Origin: Loktanella atrilutea
GTDB lineage: Bacteria; Pseudomonadota; Alphaproteobacteria; Rhodobacterales; Rhodobacteraceae
Assembly (NCBI RefSeq): GCF_900128995.1
Contig: NZ_FQUE01000011.1
Coordinates: 1-64,000 of the forward strand
Direction of reading: 5' to 3'
Length of the DNA: 64,000 nucleotides
The position numbers and the translations under genes are program-made. This document shows, in pieces, positions 1 to 8,463 of the stretch (position 1 is the stretch's first letter; every line of letters begins with the position of its first letter). The notes under the pieces were generated by a model. The model did not search any database, was not told the DNA's origin, and was given only the letters and a program-made list of their open reading frames with translations.

Positions 1-611
1 ATCACATTGAGGCCGATGCCGCCAAGACCGAAGACGATGGCGCGGCTGCCGTATTCCACCTTGGCGGTGTTGATCACGGCCCCGATGCCGGTGGTCACGC
101 CGCAGCCGATGTAGCAGACCTTGTCGAAGGGTGCGTCGTCGCGGATCTTGGCCAGCGCGATCTCCGGCAAAACCGTATGGTTGGCGAAGGTCGAGCAGCC
201 CATGTAGTGCAGGATCGGCGTGCCATCGAGCATGCTGAACCGCGAGGTCCCGTCGGGCATCACGCCCGCGCCTTGCGTCGTGCGGATCTTCTGGCAGAGG
301 TTGGTCTTGGGATTGAGGCAGTACTCGCACTCGCGGCACTCGGGCGTGTAGAGCGGGATCACGTGATCGCCGGGCTTCAGCGAGGTCACGCCCTCGCCCA
401 CCTCCAGCACGACACCCGCGCCCTCATGACCCAGGATCGCCGGAAAGGCGCCCTCGGGATCGTCGCCGGACAGGGTGAAGGCGTCCGTGTGGCACAGGCC
501 GGTCGCCTTGATCTCCACCAGCACCTCGCCCGCCTTCGGGCCGTCGAGGTTCACCTCCATGATCTCGAGGGGTTGTCCGGCCTTCAGGGCCACGGCTGCA
601 CGGGTTCGCAT
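1..611 (-). CDS. adhI: S-(hydroxymethyl)glutathione dehydrogenase / class III alcohol dehydrogenase (3' end outside window)
   Basis: The enzyme oxidises S-hydroxymethylglutathione, the adduct of formaldehyde and glutathione, to S-formylglutathione with NAD+ in the cytoplasm. The first 203 residues are visible; the rest lies beyond base 1. Zinc-binding MDR features are clear: Cys40 in GLCHTDAF, His62-Glu63 in the GHEGAG motif, four structural-zinc cysteines at 92, 95, 98 and 106, and the start of the Rossmann motif (GLGGIG) at the cut end. The ATG at 609-611 begins [15 protein letters not shown], as in class III enzymes. The gene lies downstream of gfa on the same strand, so the pair probably forms a formaldehyde-oxidation operon. 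The family call is very secure; the symbol is the one used in Rhodobacter. Confidence 0.95.
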   Translation of the reverse strand, partial: MRTRAAVALKAGQPLEIMEVNLDGPKAGEVLVEIKATGLCHTDAFTLSGDDPEGAFPAILGHEGAGVVLEVGEGVTSLKPGDHVIPLYTPECRECEYCLNPKTNLCQKIRTTQGAGVMPDGTSRFSMLDGTPILHYMGCSTFANHTVLPEIALAKIRDDAPFDKVCYIGCGVTTGIGAVINTAKVEYGSRAIVFGLGGIGLNV

Positions 612-681
612 GGGTTCATCCTTCTTTGGCGGCACCAGTCCCGTCGGGGCCGGACCGCGCATGTCGTTCTACTGGGGATCA

Positions 682-706
682 CGCCCGCGCCGCACCGGCG
701 CGGGCG
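682..706 (-). promoter_or_regulatory. GC-rich hairpin between gfa and adhI
   Basis: A perfect inverted repeat has 11-bp arms at 682-692 and 696-706 with a 3-nt loop, between the gfa stop and the adhI start. No T run follows it on the minus strand. It is therefore more likely an mRNA-stability or partial attenuation element than a full terminator. Confidence 0.5.
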
Positions 707-713
707 GTCGAAG

Positions 714-1295
714 TCAGGCGGGGAGTACGCCCTTCTTCTTGGCCGTGAAGGTCGCGATCGCGTCCATCAGGGCCGGTGACAGGGCATCGTAGGGCGGCAG
801 ACCCAGTTCATTCAGCCGCGCGCGCACGTCACCCATCCTGTCGGGGCTCACGCCTCCCTCGATCGCCGAGGAGACGAAGGCCGCGAACTGCGGTGCGGAC
901 CAGCCAGTCTCGTCCGACAGTTCGGTGTGCACGAAGTCGAGGCCGTGGAACGGATGGTCCTTCTCGATCCGGCCATACATGTGTGTGCCGCATTCCTTGC
1001 AGGCATGACGCAGGATCGTGGCATCCTCGTTCACGACCTTCAGCTTTTCGGGATGGGCCGTCACTTCGACCGCGTTGCGGTCGACCACGGCCACCTGGCT
1101 GAAGTCCGCCCCCTCGGGCTTCCAGCACTGGGTACAGCCGCAGATGTGGTTGTGCGCGGTCTGCGCGCTGATCTTCACCTCGACCTTGTCGGTCGCACAG
1201 TTGCAGGTCAGGGTGCCGCCGGAAAAGTTTGGTTTCTCGTCATGCTTTACACCGTTATCCACCGCCGGATGGATCTTCACGTCTTCATGGGCCAT
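714..1295 (-). CDS. gfa: Glutathione-dependent formaldehyde-activating enzyme
   Basis: Gfa is thought to speed or bind the condensation of formaldehyde with glutathione, feeding the dehydrogenase encoded next door. The 193-residue length matches the family. Zinc-site cysteines are visible: CNC at 31-33, CGCTQC at 52-57, and a CxxC in HACKECGTH near residue 96. The start at 1295 ([15 protein letters not shown]) fits family members. It is transcribed toward adhI with about 100 bp and a hairpin between them. Whether Gfa is a true enzyme or a glutathione-binding carrier is debated for the family; the annotation itself is secure. Confidence 0.93.
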   Translation of the reverse strand: MAHEDVKIHPAVDNGVKHDEKPNFSGGTLTCNCATDKVEVKISAQTAHNHICGCTQCWKPEGADFSQVAVVDRNAVEVTAHPEKLKVVNEDATILRHACKECGTHMYGRIEKDHPFHGLDFVHTELSDETGWSAPQFAAFVSSAIEGGVSPDRMGDVRARLNELGLPPYDALSPALMDAIATFTAKKKGVLPA

Positions 1296-1457
1296 GTCTG
1301 GTTTCCCCCCTCATCATGTCCCGCGACTATCGGCGCTTCACCGCCATGTGACAATTCAACCTAAAAGGTGAGGCCGTCCTGGACGCCGCTGCCCCGGCCA
1401 TTGTCATCGGCCCTGCCGGACCCCACACTGGACCAAGCCCCCAGTTCAAGGACCGTC

Positions 1458-3566
1458 ATGCCCTTTACCTTTTCCGCCCTGCCCGACGCCCCGAAGGCCG
1501 CGCGCCGCCCCGCGACGATCACCGTGCACGGCACCGACCTGCACGACGATTACGGGTGGCTGCGCGCCGATAACTGGCAAGAGGCAATGCGTGCGCCGGA
1601 CCGCCTGCCTGCCGACATTGCCGCCTATCTGACGGCTGAAAATGCCTATTACGACAGGGCCATGGCGGATACGACCGACCTGCAGGCGCGGCTGGTGGCC
1701 GAGATGCGCGGACGGATCAAGGAAGACGACAGCAGCGTGCCGCGTCCGAACGGGCCCTACGCCTACGGCGTGCGTTACGATGACGGCGCGGAATATCCGG
1801 TGTTCGTCCGCACGCCGCGTGAGGGCGGCACAGCGGAGGTGATGCTGGACGTCAACGCGGTCGCCGCCGCAGAGAATTACTTTCAGCTTGGAACGACAGA
1901 GGTCAGCCCGGATCACCGCACGCTGGCCTGGGCCGCCGACGTGAACGGATCGGAGTTCCATCGCCTGACCTTCCGCGACCTGACCACGGGCGCCGATCTG
2001 GACTACCATATTTCGGACGTCGGGTCCGTCGCCTGGGCCGACGGGAGGACGCTGCTTTACGTCCGCGTCGACGCGCGGCATCACCCGAACCAAGTCTATC
2101 GCCATACCCTCGGCACCGATCCCGCGACGGATGTGCTTGTCTATACGGAAGCCGATACGCGCTATCACGTCGGTGTCCATCGCCTGCGGTCCGGGGCCTT
2201 CGTCGCGATCTCGACAGGCATGAACGACGAAAACGAGATCAGCGTCATCCCGACGGCCGACCCGACCGCGGCACCGCAGGTGATCGAGCCGCGCACTACC
2301 GGTCTGGAATACGACATCGAACACCAGGGCGACGCGTTCCTGATCCTGACGAATGCCGATGGCGCGCAGGATTTCAAGGTGATGACGGCACCGGTTGCCA
2401 CGCCCGCGCGCGATCACTGGACCGACCTAATCCCGCACGAGGAGGGTCGCATGATCGTGGGCATTGCCGCCTACAGGGACTGGACAATCTGGACCGAACG
2501 GCGCAACGCCCTCCCCCGGATCTGCTATGTGCGTGCCGATGAACCGATCAGCGCGGCGCGCAGCATCGCGTTCGACGAGGAGGCCTACAGCCTCGGCAGC
2601 GATCCCAGTCCGGAATACGATACAGACAGCTTCCGATTCACCTATTCCTCACCCACGACGCCGGGTCAGGTCTATGATTACGACCTGTCGACCGGCATGC
2701 GGAGGTTGCGCAAGACGACAGAGATCCCCTCGGGCCACGATCCGGCGGACTACGTCACGGTCCGCACTGCGGCGCCGTCCCACGACGGAGCGCTCGTGCC
2801 GGTGACGATCCTTTATCACAAGAACACCCGTCTGGACGGCAAGGCCCCCTGCCTGCTTTACGGTTACGGGTCCTATGGCGCCAGCATGCCGGCGTCCTTT
2901 TCCGCCAACCGCCTGTCGTTGGTAAACCGCGGCTTCATCTACGCCATCGCCCATGTCCGGGGCGGCGAGGAACTGGGCCGCAATTGGTACGAGGCCGCCA
3001 AGTTCGGCGGCAAGCCCAACACGTTTCACGATTTCATCGCCGTGGCGCGGCAGTTGATCGCCGACCGCTACACCGACCGGGGCCGCATCGTCATTCAGGG
3101 CGGGTCGGCGGGGGGCCTGCTGGTGGGGGCCGCGCTGAACATGGCGCCGGAGTTGTGGGCCGGGGCGATCGCGGACGTGCCATTTGTCGACGTCCTGACC
3201 ACGATCCTCGACGACACGCTGCCGCTGACCCCGGGCGAGTGGTCGCAGTGGGGCAATCCGATCGAAAGCCGGCAAGCCTTCGACGACATCAGGGGTTATT
3301 CACCCTACGACAACGTGACGATGCAGGCCTATCCGCCCATCCTCGTGACCGCCGGCGTGTCGGATCCGCGCGTCACCTACTGGGAACCCGCCAAATGGGT
3401 GGCCCGGTTGCGCGCGTTGAAGACCGACGAGAACATCCTGATGTTGCGTACGAACATGACGTCGGGCCATTTCGGACGGTCAGGCCGTTTCGCTGCGCTG
3501 GAGGATGCCGCACGATCCTATGCCTTTGCCCTGAAGGCGGTCGGCGCCGACCTCTCCTCGACGTGA
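1458..3566 (+). CDS. ptrB: Oligopeptidase B-like S9A serine peptidase
   Basis: This is a 702-residue prolyl-oligopeptidase-family peptidase expected to cleave short peptides, after basic residues if it is a true oligopeptidase B. The N-terminal beta-propeller half begins with the typical DDYGWLR motif. The C-terminal alpha/beta-hydrolase half carries the triad: Ser550 in GGSAGG, Asp636 in GVSDPRV and His671 in SGHFGR. The frame opens upstream at a GTG (1368), but the ATG at 1458 has an AAGGA ribosome site 5 bases ahead and starts at the conserved N-terminus. No signal peptide is seen, so it is probably cytoplasmic. It is divergent from gfa and unrelated in function to its C1 neighbours. Confidence 0.88.
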   Translation: MPFTFSALPDAPKAARRPATITVHGTDLHDDYGWLRADNWQEAMRAPDRLPADIAAYLTAENAYYDRAMADTTDLQARLVAEMRGRIKEDDSSVPRPNGPYAYGVRYDDGAEYPVFVRTPREGGTAEVMLDVNAVAAAENYFQLGTTEVSPDHRTLAWAADVNGSEFHRLTFRDLTTGADLDYHISDVGSVAWADGRTLLYVRVDARHHPNQVYRHTLGTDPATDVLVYTEADTRYHVGVHRLRSGAFVAISTGMNDENEISVIPTADPTAAPQVIEPRTTGLEYDIEHQGDAFLILTNADGAQDFKVMTAPVATPARDHWTDLIPHEEGRMIVGIAAYRDWTIWTERRNALPRICYVRADEPISAARSIAFDEEAYSLGSDPSPEYDTDSFRFTYSSPTTPGQVYDYDLSTGMRRLRKTTEIPSGHDPADYVTVRTAAPSHDGALVPVTILYHKNTRLDGKAPCLLYGYGSYGASMPASFSANRLSLVNRGFIYAIAHVRGGEELGRNWYEAAKFGGKPNTFHDFIAVARQLIADRYTDRGRIVIQGGSAGGLLVGAALNMAPELWAGAIADVPFVDVLTTILDDTLPLTPGEWSQWGNPIESRQAFDDIRGYSPYDNVTMQAYPPILVTAGVSDPRVTYWEPAKWVARLRALKTDENILMLRTNMTSGHFGRSGRFAALEDAARSYAFALKAVGADLSST

Positions 3567-3645
3567 TCTGCGACATAAGTATGATAGACGCTGGCCCGAC
3601 GGGTCCTGATAGTCTGTGGACACGCAACCCATTGGGAGGACCATC

Positions 3646-3747
3646 ATGGCCTGGACGAAACCGATCATCCGCGAAATCGAGTGCGGCATGGAAATCAACA
3701 TGTACGGCCCGGACAGCGAAGAAGACGCCGGCGGCGTGCTGTTCTAG
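3646..3747 (+). CDS. pqqA: PQQ precursor peptide PqqA
   Basis: This 33-residue peptide is the ribosomal precursor of pyrroloquinoline quinone. The conserved Glu16 and Tyr20 (motif EINMY), which PqqE cross-links and later enzymes excise, are both present. The N-terminus MAWTKPIIREIECGME is typical. A GGGAGGA ribosome site lies 6 bases upstream. It starts the pqqABCDE cluster, with only 28 bases to pqqB. PQQ serves periplasmic quinoprotein dehydrogenases such as methanol dehydrogenases; none is encoded in this window. The length and the E-x3-Y motif leave little doubt. Confidence 0.95.
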   Translation: MAWTKPIIREIECGMEINMYGPDSEEDAGGVLF

Positions 3748-3775
3748 GAATTGCCTGTGCGCGGGGGGCCGCTGA

Positions 3776-4672
3776 ATGACCTTTCGCGCACATATCCTCG
3801 GGGCCGCTGCCGGTGGCGGGCTGCCCCAGTGGAACTGCGGGTGTGACAACTGCAACCTCGCCCGGCGGGGCGAAATCCCGCCCCAGTCCCAGTCCTCGGT
3901 CGCCTTCACGGCGACGGGCCGCGATTGGGCGATTCTGAACGCTTCCCCCGACATCCGCGACCAGCTGGCACGCACGCCCGCTTTGCACCCCACTGACCTG
4001 CGGACGCTGTCGCTGCGGTCAGTGCTTGTGACAAACGGCGACATCGACCACGTTGCCGGTCTGCTGACGCTGCGCGAACAGCAGCCGTTCACCCTGTTTG
4101 CGACGGCGGACATTCATCGCACGCTGGCCGAAAACCCGATCTTTGCCGCGCTCAATCCCGCCGTGGTGACGCGGCGGACCATCGCATTGGGTAATACGGT
4201 CGAGATCGCGGAGGGACTGACCGCGACGCTTTTCGCGGTGCCGGGCAAGGTGCCTCTCTATCTGGAGGGCGCAACGGTGCAGACCGACCTGATGGGCGAA
4301 CAGACTGTCGGCGTGCATCTGCGGGCGGATGGCAAGGATGCGTTCTACATCCCCGGCTGCGCCGCCTTTCCCGCCGACCTGCGTGACCGGCTGAATGGGG
4401 CCGCTGTGGTGTTTTTCGATGGCACCCTGTGGGAGGATGACGAGATGGTAACTGCGGGCCTGAGCCAGAAGACTGGCAGGCGCATGGGGCACATGTCCAT
4501 GTCGGGGCCTGACGGGTCGATGGCCGCCTTCGACGGGCTGGATGCGGGGCGCCGCATCTATGTCCACATGAACAACACGAACCCGGTCCTGCGCCCCACT
4601 TCCGACCAGCGCCGCATCGCGCAAGAGGCCGGGTGGACGATCGCGCAGGACGGGATGGAGATCGAGATATGA
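3776..4672 (+). CDS. pqqB: PQQ biosynthesis protein PqqB (metallo-beta-lactamase fold)
   Basis: A 298-residue member of the metallo-beta-lactamase superfamily that acts in PQQ biosynthesis, reported to hydroxylate the cross-linked Glu-Tyr intermediate. The N-terminus shows the characteristic LGAAAGGGLPQWNCGCDNC with clustered cysteines at about residues 20-26. The metal motif appears as GDIDHVAG near residue 85. The stop codon overlaps the pqqC ATG (ATGA junction), indicating translational coupling. Length and order within pqqABCDE match other alphaproteobacteria. Confidence 0.95.
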   Translation: MTFRAHILGAAAGGGLPQWNCGCDNCNLARRGEIPPQSQSSVAFTATGRDWAILNASPDIRDQLARTPALHPTDLRTLSLRSVLVTNGDIDHVAGLLTLREQQPFTLFATADIHRTLAENPIFAALNPAVVTRRTIALGNTVEIAEGLTATLFAVPGKVPLYLEGATVQTDLMGEQTVGVHLRADGKDAFYIPGCAAFPADLRDRLNGAAVVFFDGTLWEDDEMVTAGLSQKTGRRMGHMSMSGPDGSMAAFDGLDAGRRIYVHMNNTNPVLRPTSDQRRIAQEAGWTIAQDGMEIEI

Positions 4673-5424
4673 CCCAGTCGAGAGAGGCTTTCGAGGCGCG
4701 CTTGCGCCAGATCGGGGTGGAGCGTTACCACGACAAGCATCCGTTTCATCACCTGCTGCATTCGGGTGGCTGCACTCCCGATCAGGTGCGCGCCTGGGTC
4801 ATCAACCGTTTCTACTATCAGGCCAGCATCCCGATGAAGGACGCGGCCTTTATGTCGCGCGTCACCGACCCCGCCCTGCGCCGCGCCTGGCGGTCCCGGA
4901 TCGAAGATCACGACGGCACTGACCAGAACGAGGGCGGCATCATGCGCTGGCTGCGGCTGGCGGATGCCGTCGGCCTCGACCGCGACTATGTCGCCAGCAC
5001 CGACGGCGTGATGGCGGCGACGAAGTTCGCCGTCGACGCCTACGTCCGCTTCGTGCGCGACAAGACCCTGCTGGAGGCGGTGGCCGCCTCGCTCACCGAA
5101 CTCTTCGCGCCAAAAATTCACGCCGCCCGGATCGAGGGGCTGTTGCAGCACTATGACTTCGCCGACGACAGCAGTCTTTCCTATTTCCGCAACCGTCTGT
5201 CGGAGGCGCCGAAGGACGTGGCCTTTGGTCTCGATTGGGTTTTGACCCATGCGGACACGCAGGAAAAGCAGGACGCCGCAGCGGCTGCGCTGACCTTCAA
5301 GACCGACGTGCTCTGGGCACAGCTCGACGCGCTGCACGCCGCCTACGTCACGCCTGGCGCGATCCCACCCGGCGCGTGGCAGCCCGGCACGCATCTTGTC
5401 CCGGCCCGCGCCAAGGCCTCCTGA
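4669..5424 (+). CDS. pqqC: Pyrroloquinoline-quinone synthase PqqC
   Basis: This cofactorless oxidase performs the final ring closure and eight-electron oxidation that yields PQQ. From the ATG at 4669, which overlaps the pqqB stop, the protein is 251 residues, the normal length. An open frame extends 12 codons further upstream but those lie inside pqqB. Family sequence is visible throughout: RYHDKHPFHHLLHSG near residue 20, NRFYYQ near 45, EDHDG near 80 and the C-terminal ALHAAYV. The pqqD start overlaps its stop (TGATG). Confidence 0.95.
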   Translation: MTQSREAFEARLRQIGVERYHDKHPFHHLLHSGGCTPDQVRAWVINRFYYQASIPMKDAAFMSRVTDPALRRAWRSRIEDHDGTDQNEGGIMRWLRLADAVGLDRDYVASTDGVMAATKFAVDAYVRFVRDKTLLEAVAASLTELFAPKIHAARIEGLLQHYDFADDSSLSYFRNRLSEAPKDVAFGLDWVLTHADTQEKQDAAAAALTFKTDVLWAQLDALHAAYVTPGAIPPGAWQPGTHLVPARAKAS

Positions 5425-5696
5425 TGGAGGATTTCATCCCTGTCATTCCGCGCGGCGTGCGCCTGCATTTCGACAGGGTGCGCGACCTGTGGGTACTGCT
5501 CGCGCCGGAACGGACGATCAACCTCGACCCCGTCGGCCTTGCCATCCTGAACGAAGTCGACGGCGAACGGTCAGTCTCGCAGATCGCGGGCGACCTTGCT
5601 GCACGGTACGACGCCCCGGTCGACCAGATCACGACCGACATGCGCGAATTTCTGGCAGGTCTGATGGACCGCCGCATCATGGAGACCCGGCCATGA
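5424..5696 (+). CDS. pqqD: PqqA-binding chaperone PqqD
   Basis: A 90-residue RiPP recognition element that binds the PqqA peptide and presents it to the radical SAM enzyme PqqE. The sequence begins MEDFIPVIPRGVRLHFD and has the winged-helix pattern of PqqD, including LNEVDGERSVSQIAGDLAARY. The ATG at 5424 shares its first base with the pqqC stop, and the stop overlaps the pqqE start. The tight coupling suits the PqqD-PqqE complex. It is a separate gene, not fused to pqqC as in some methylotrophs. Confidence 0.93.
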   Translation: MEDFIPVIPRGVRLHFDRVRDLWVLLAPERTINLDPVGLAILNEVDGERSVSQIAGDLAARYDAPVDQITTDMREFLAGLMDRRIMETRP

Positions 5697-6811
5697 ATAC
5701 ACACGCCAAACCCACCGCCGCGACGACTGTGCGCCCGAAACCACCCATCGCGATGCTGGCCGAGCTGACTCATCGCTGCCCCCTGTCCTGCCCCTACTGT
5801 TCGAATCCGCTGGAGCTGACGAAGCGCGACGCCGAACTGCCGACCGAGGTCTGGGTCGACGTTTTCCGGCAGGCGGCTGACCTTGGCGTGCTGCAACTGC
5901 ATCTTTCGGGCGGCGAGCCTGCGTCCCGTCGCGATCTGGTCGACCTCGTGCGCGCCGCGCGGGATGTGGGGCTATACACCAATCTCATCACCTCTGCGAT
6001 CGGCCTGACCGAGCGACGACTGAAGGAACTGGACGAGGCCGGCCTGGACCACGTGCAATTGTCCCTGCAGGGCACCGACGCCGAGATGGCCGACCGTATC
6101 GGCGGCTACCGCGGCGGATTTGCGCGAAAGATGCAGGCGGCGCAGTGGATCGTCGACGCGGGCTTTCCACTGACGCTGAATGCCGTTGTCCATCGTCAGA
6201 ACCTGCACCAGCTGCCCCGCGCCATCGAGATGGCGGTCGAGATGAAGGCCCGGCGGATCGAGGTCGCCATCGTGCAGTTCCACGGCTGGGCGATGGAAAA
6301 CCGCGCCGCCATGATGCCGACCCGCGAACAGGCGGCCGAGGCCGGTCGGATCGTGGCGGAGGCGCGCGTGCGGCTGAAGGGACAGCTCGTGCTCGACTAC
6401 GTTCCCGCCGACTACCACAACGACTATCCCAAGCGCTGCATGGGTGGCTGGGGCACGACCGGCCTGAACGTGACACCGGAGGGCAAGGTCCTGCCCTGCC
6501 ACGCGGCCGAGACGATCCCGCATCTGACCTTCGACAACGTCCGCGACAGGCCCCTGTCCGAGATCTGGTATCAGGGTGCCGCCTTTCAGGCCTACCGCGG
6601 CGAGGACTGGATGCAGGAACCCTGCCGATCCTGCGAGCGCCGCAAGATCGACTTTGGCGGCTGCCGGTGTCAGGCCATGGCGATCGCCGGCGATCCGGCG
6701 GCAACCGATCCGGTCTGCATCAAGTCGCCGCTGCACGGCCGCATGGTGGCGATGGCAGATGATTTCGCGGGCGACGACGCAGCTGTCCTGACCTACCGCA
6801 CCGGTCCCTGA
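5693..6811 (+). CDS. pqqE: Radical SAM PqqA cross-linking enzyme PqqE
   Basis: PqqE forms the carbon-carbon bond between Glu16 and Tyr20 of PqqA, the first committed step of PQQ synthesis. The radical-SAM motif C29-x3-C33-x2-C36 binds the catalytic 4Fe-4S cluster. A C-terminal SPASM region carries further cysteines (CMGGWG, LPCHAAE, CRSCERRKIDFGGCRC, DPVC). From the ATG at 5693, overlapping the pqqD stop, the protein is 372 residues, as expected. The next gene, rsmB, is convergent with only 4 bases between the stops. Confidence 0.95.
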   Translation: MNTHAKPTAATTVRPKPPIAMLAELTHRCPLSCPYCSNPLELTKRDAELPTEVWVDVFRQAADLGVLQLHLSGGEPASRRDLVDLVRAARDVGLYTNLITSAIGLTERRLKELDEAGLDHVQLSLQGTDAEMADRIGGYRGGFARKMQAAQWIVDAGFPLTLNAVVHRQNLHQLPRAIEMAVEMKARRIEVAIVQFHGWAMENRAAMMPTREQAAEAGRIVAEARVRLKGQLVLDYVPADYHNDYPKRCMGGWGTTGLNVTPEGKVLPCHAAETIPHLTFDNVRDRPLSEIWYQGAAFQAYRGEDWMQEPCRSCERRKIDFGGCRCQAMAIAGDPAATDPVCIKSPLHGRMVAMADDFAGDDAAVLTYRTGP

Positions 6812-6815
6812 GGTA

Positions 6816-8123
6816 TCAGAGAGGCGTCGCCGCACGCTGCAGGACGGCAGCGAAGAAGCCGTCGGTTCCGTCGCGGGCCGGCGTCAGTGACAGGTATTCC
6901 GCAGCGGATAGCCCTTCCAGACCGGGGGCCACCTTGGCGATCGGTACGACGTGAAATGCCGGGTACGCGGCGAGAAAGGCCGCCATCTGTGCCTCGTTTT
7001 CCTCAATCAGCAAAGAGCAGGTGGCATAGACCAGACGCCCGCCCGGCTTCACCAGCCGCGCCGCGCTGGCAAGGATCCGCGCCTGCAGCGCCACCAGATG
7101 TTCGAGCCCTTCTTCGCGCGCGGCGCGCCAGCGGGCATCGGGATTGCGGCGCCACGTGCCGGTGCCGCTGCAGGGCGCATCGACCAGCACGCGGTCAAAA
7201 GTGCCCTTCCGGCGCTTGACCCAGCGATCCGTCTCGCTGGTCAGCATCTGGGTCTGGACGTTGTGAAGACCGGCCTTGCGGACCCGTTCGGCACAACGCT
7301 TCAACCGGCCCGCGCTGACGTCGCAAGCCGCCACGTGACCCTTGTTGGCCATCCGCGTCGCCAGCGCCAGCGTCTTGCCACCTGCCCCGGCACAGAAATC
7401 GGCCACGCGATCCCCCGGCTGCGCATCAACCAGCAGGGCGACCAGCTGCGACCCTTCGTCCTGAATTTCCATCTCGCCGGTCTTCAGCGGGCTCAGGCGA
7501 GTCAATGACAGACGTTCCCTGATCCGGATGCCGTCGGGCGCCAGACGCGTCGCCTCCGCCGGCACACCCAGAGACGCGAGGGTGCGCAGCATCTCCTTGC
7601 GCGACGTGCGAAGGGTGTTGACCCGCAGATCAAGCGGGGGAGGTGTCAAAACGGCTTCCATTTCGGCTGCGAATTCTGTGCCGAAACGGCGTCGCAACGG
7701 TCCAGCGGCCCAGTCCGGCACCTCGAGCCGCACCTCTTCCGGCATGGCCGGGTCAGCGATGCTCTTGCCCTGCAGCCGTTTCAGCAGGGCACGTTCCCCC
7801 GCCGTCAGACCAGCGGGCGCATCCTTTGCTCCGGTGAAGTGCCGCGCGGCATGGTCGGGGCCGCGGTTGTCGCCGATCGCCAGCCATACGAGCAGCCGGG
7901 CGCGCGGCGTATCATCATGGCCCAGCGCGCCGAGCCACCATCCCAGCCGCGCGCGATGCCGCAGGACAGCGTCCAGCAGGTCCAGTACAGCGCCGCGATA
8001 ACCCTCGGTCATGCCGCGCCGTGCGCGCAGAAAGGTCGACACGACGGCATCGGCTGGGCGCGGATCGCGGTCGACGTCCGTCATGAGGTCGAGGGCAGCT
8101 TGAAGGCGGGCGGCGGGGGTCAT
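6816..8123 (-). CDS. rsmB: 16S rRNA (cytosine-5) methyltransferase, RsmB/Sun family
   Basis: This SAM-dependent methyltransferase is predicted to make m5C967 in 16S rRNA. The roughly 435-residue protein has an N-terminal NusB-like RNA-binding domain followed by the NSUN catalytic domain. Visible motifs are DFCAGAGGKTLALA (SAM binding), VDAPCSGTGTWRRNPD and the catalytic Cys in YATCSLLIEENE. The frame opens at a TTG at 8129, but the ATG at 8121-8123 is preferred; neither has a strong ribosome site. It converges on pqqE. RsmB is the best family fit, though other RCMT paralogues act on different sites. Confidence 0.88.
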   Translation of the reverse strand: MTPAARLQAALDLMTDVDRDPRPADAVVSTFLRARRGMTEGYRGAVLDLLDAVLRHRARLGWWLGALGHDDTPRARLLVWLAIGDNRGPDHAARHFTGAKDAPAGLTAGERALLKRLQGKSIADPAMPEEVRLEVPDWAAGPLRRRFGTEFAAEMEAVLTPPPLDLRVNTLRTSRKEMLRTLASLGVPAEATRLAPDGIRIRERLSLTRLSPLKTGEMEIQDEGSQLVALLVDAQPGDRVADFCAGAGGKTLALATRMANKGHVAACDVSAGRLKRCAERVRKAGLHNVQTQMLTSETDRWVKRRKGTFDRVLVDAPCSGTGTWRRNPDARWRAAREEGLEHLVALQARILASAARLVKPGGRLVYATCSLLIEENEAQMAAFLAAYPAFHVVPIAKVAPGLEGLSAAEYLSLTPARDGTDGFFAAVLQRAATPL

Positions 8124-8463
8124 GGTCAAATGAAGTCGGTTAGGAAGGTTGTCTGTGGGTGCTGTTCCGGCAGCCCGTCGGCCATCAGCCGCGGCGCCTC
8201 TCTACTGCCCGCGCCGATACATTGAAACCGCCATTTTGTACGCAGACGCGATCTGCGTGTGAGCAACGGGGTGGCAGGTCAAGGGTCGTTCCATCGTAAG
8301 ATTGACGAGGAAAGCTTAGCCCGTGTCGGTGGGCATGCCCGTTGCCCAAACGGGTAAGTCGGCGCCCTACCCGTCGGCGGATGCTTTTTATACCAACGGT
8401 TCTGTCGCGCGGCGGGTGTTGCGGGTGAGATGGACGGATACCCCCGATGCAAGGTCGCAGATC
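8124..8463. promoter_or_regulatory. 340-bp divergent intergenic region rsmB/ppc with two palindromes
   Basis: No credible gene is seen here. It must hold the promoters of rsmB (leftward) and ppc (rightward). Two dyads stand out: GGGCATGCCC at 8331-8340, and ACGGGTA/TACCCGT arms at 8350-8356 and 8368-8374 with an 11-base spacer. Both lie 90-130 bases before the preferred ppc start, where an operator could sit. A GAGGAAAG stretch near 8307 would serve the alternative GTG start at 8323. I could not fix a convincing -35/-10 pair. Confidence 0.4.

Noticed and set aside
8323-8463. GTG start giving PEP carboxylase 47 extra N-terminal residues
   Set aside because: The extra sequence lacks coding character and contains palindromes. 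The ATG at 8464 puts the catalytic His at 139, close to position 138 in the E. coli enzyme.
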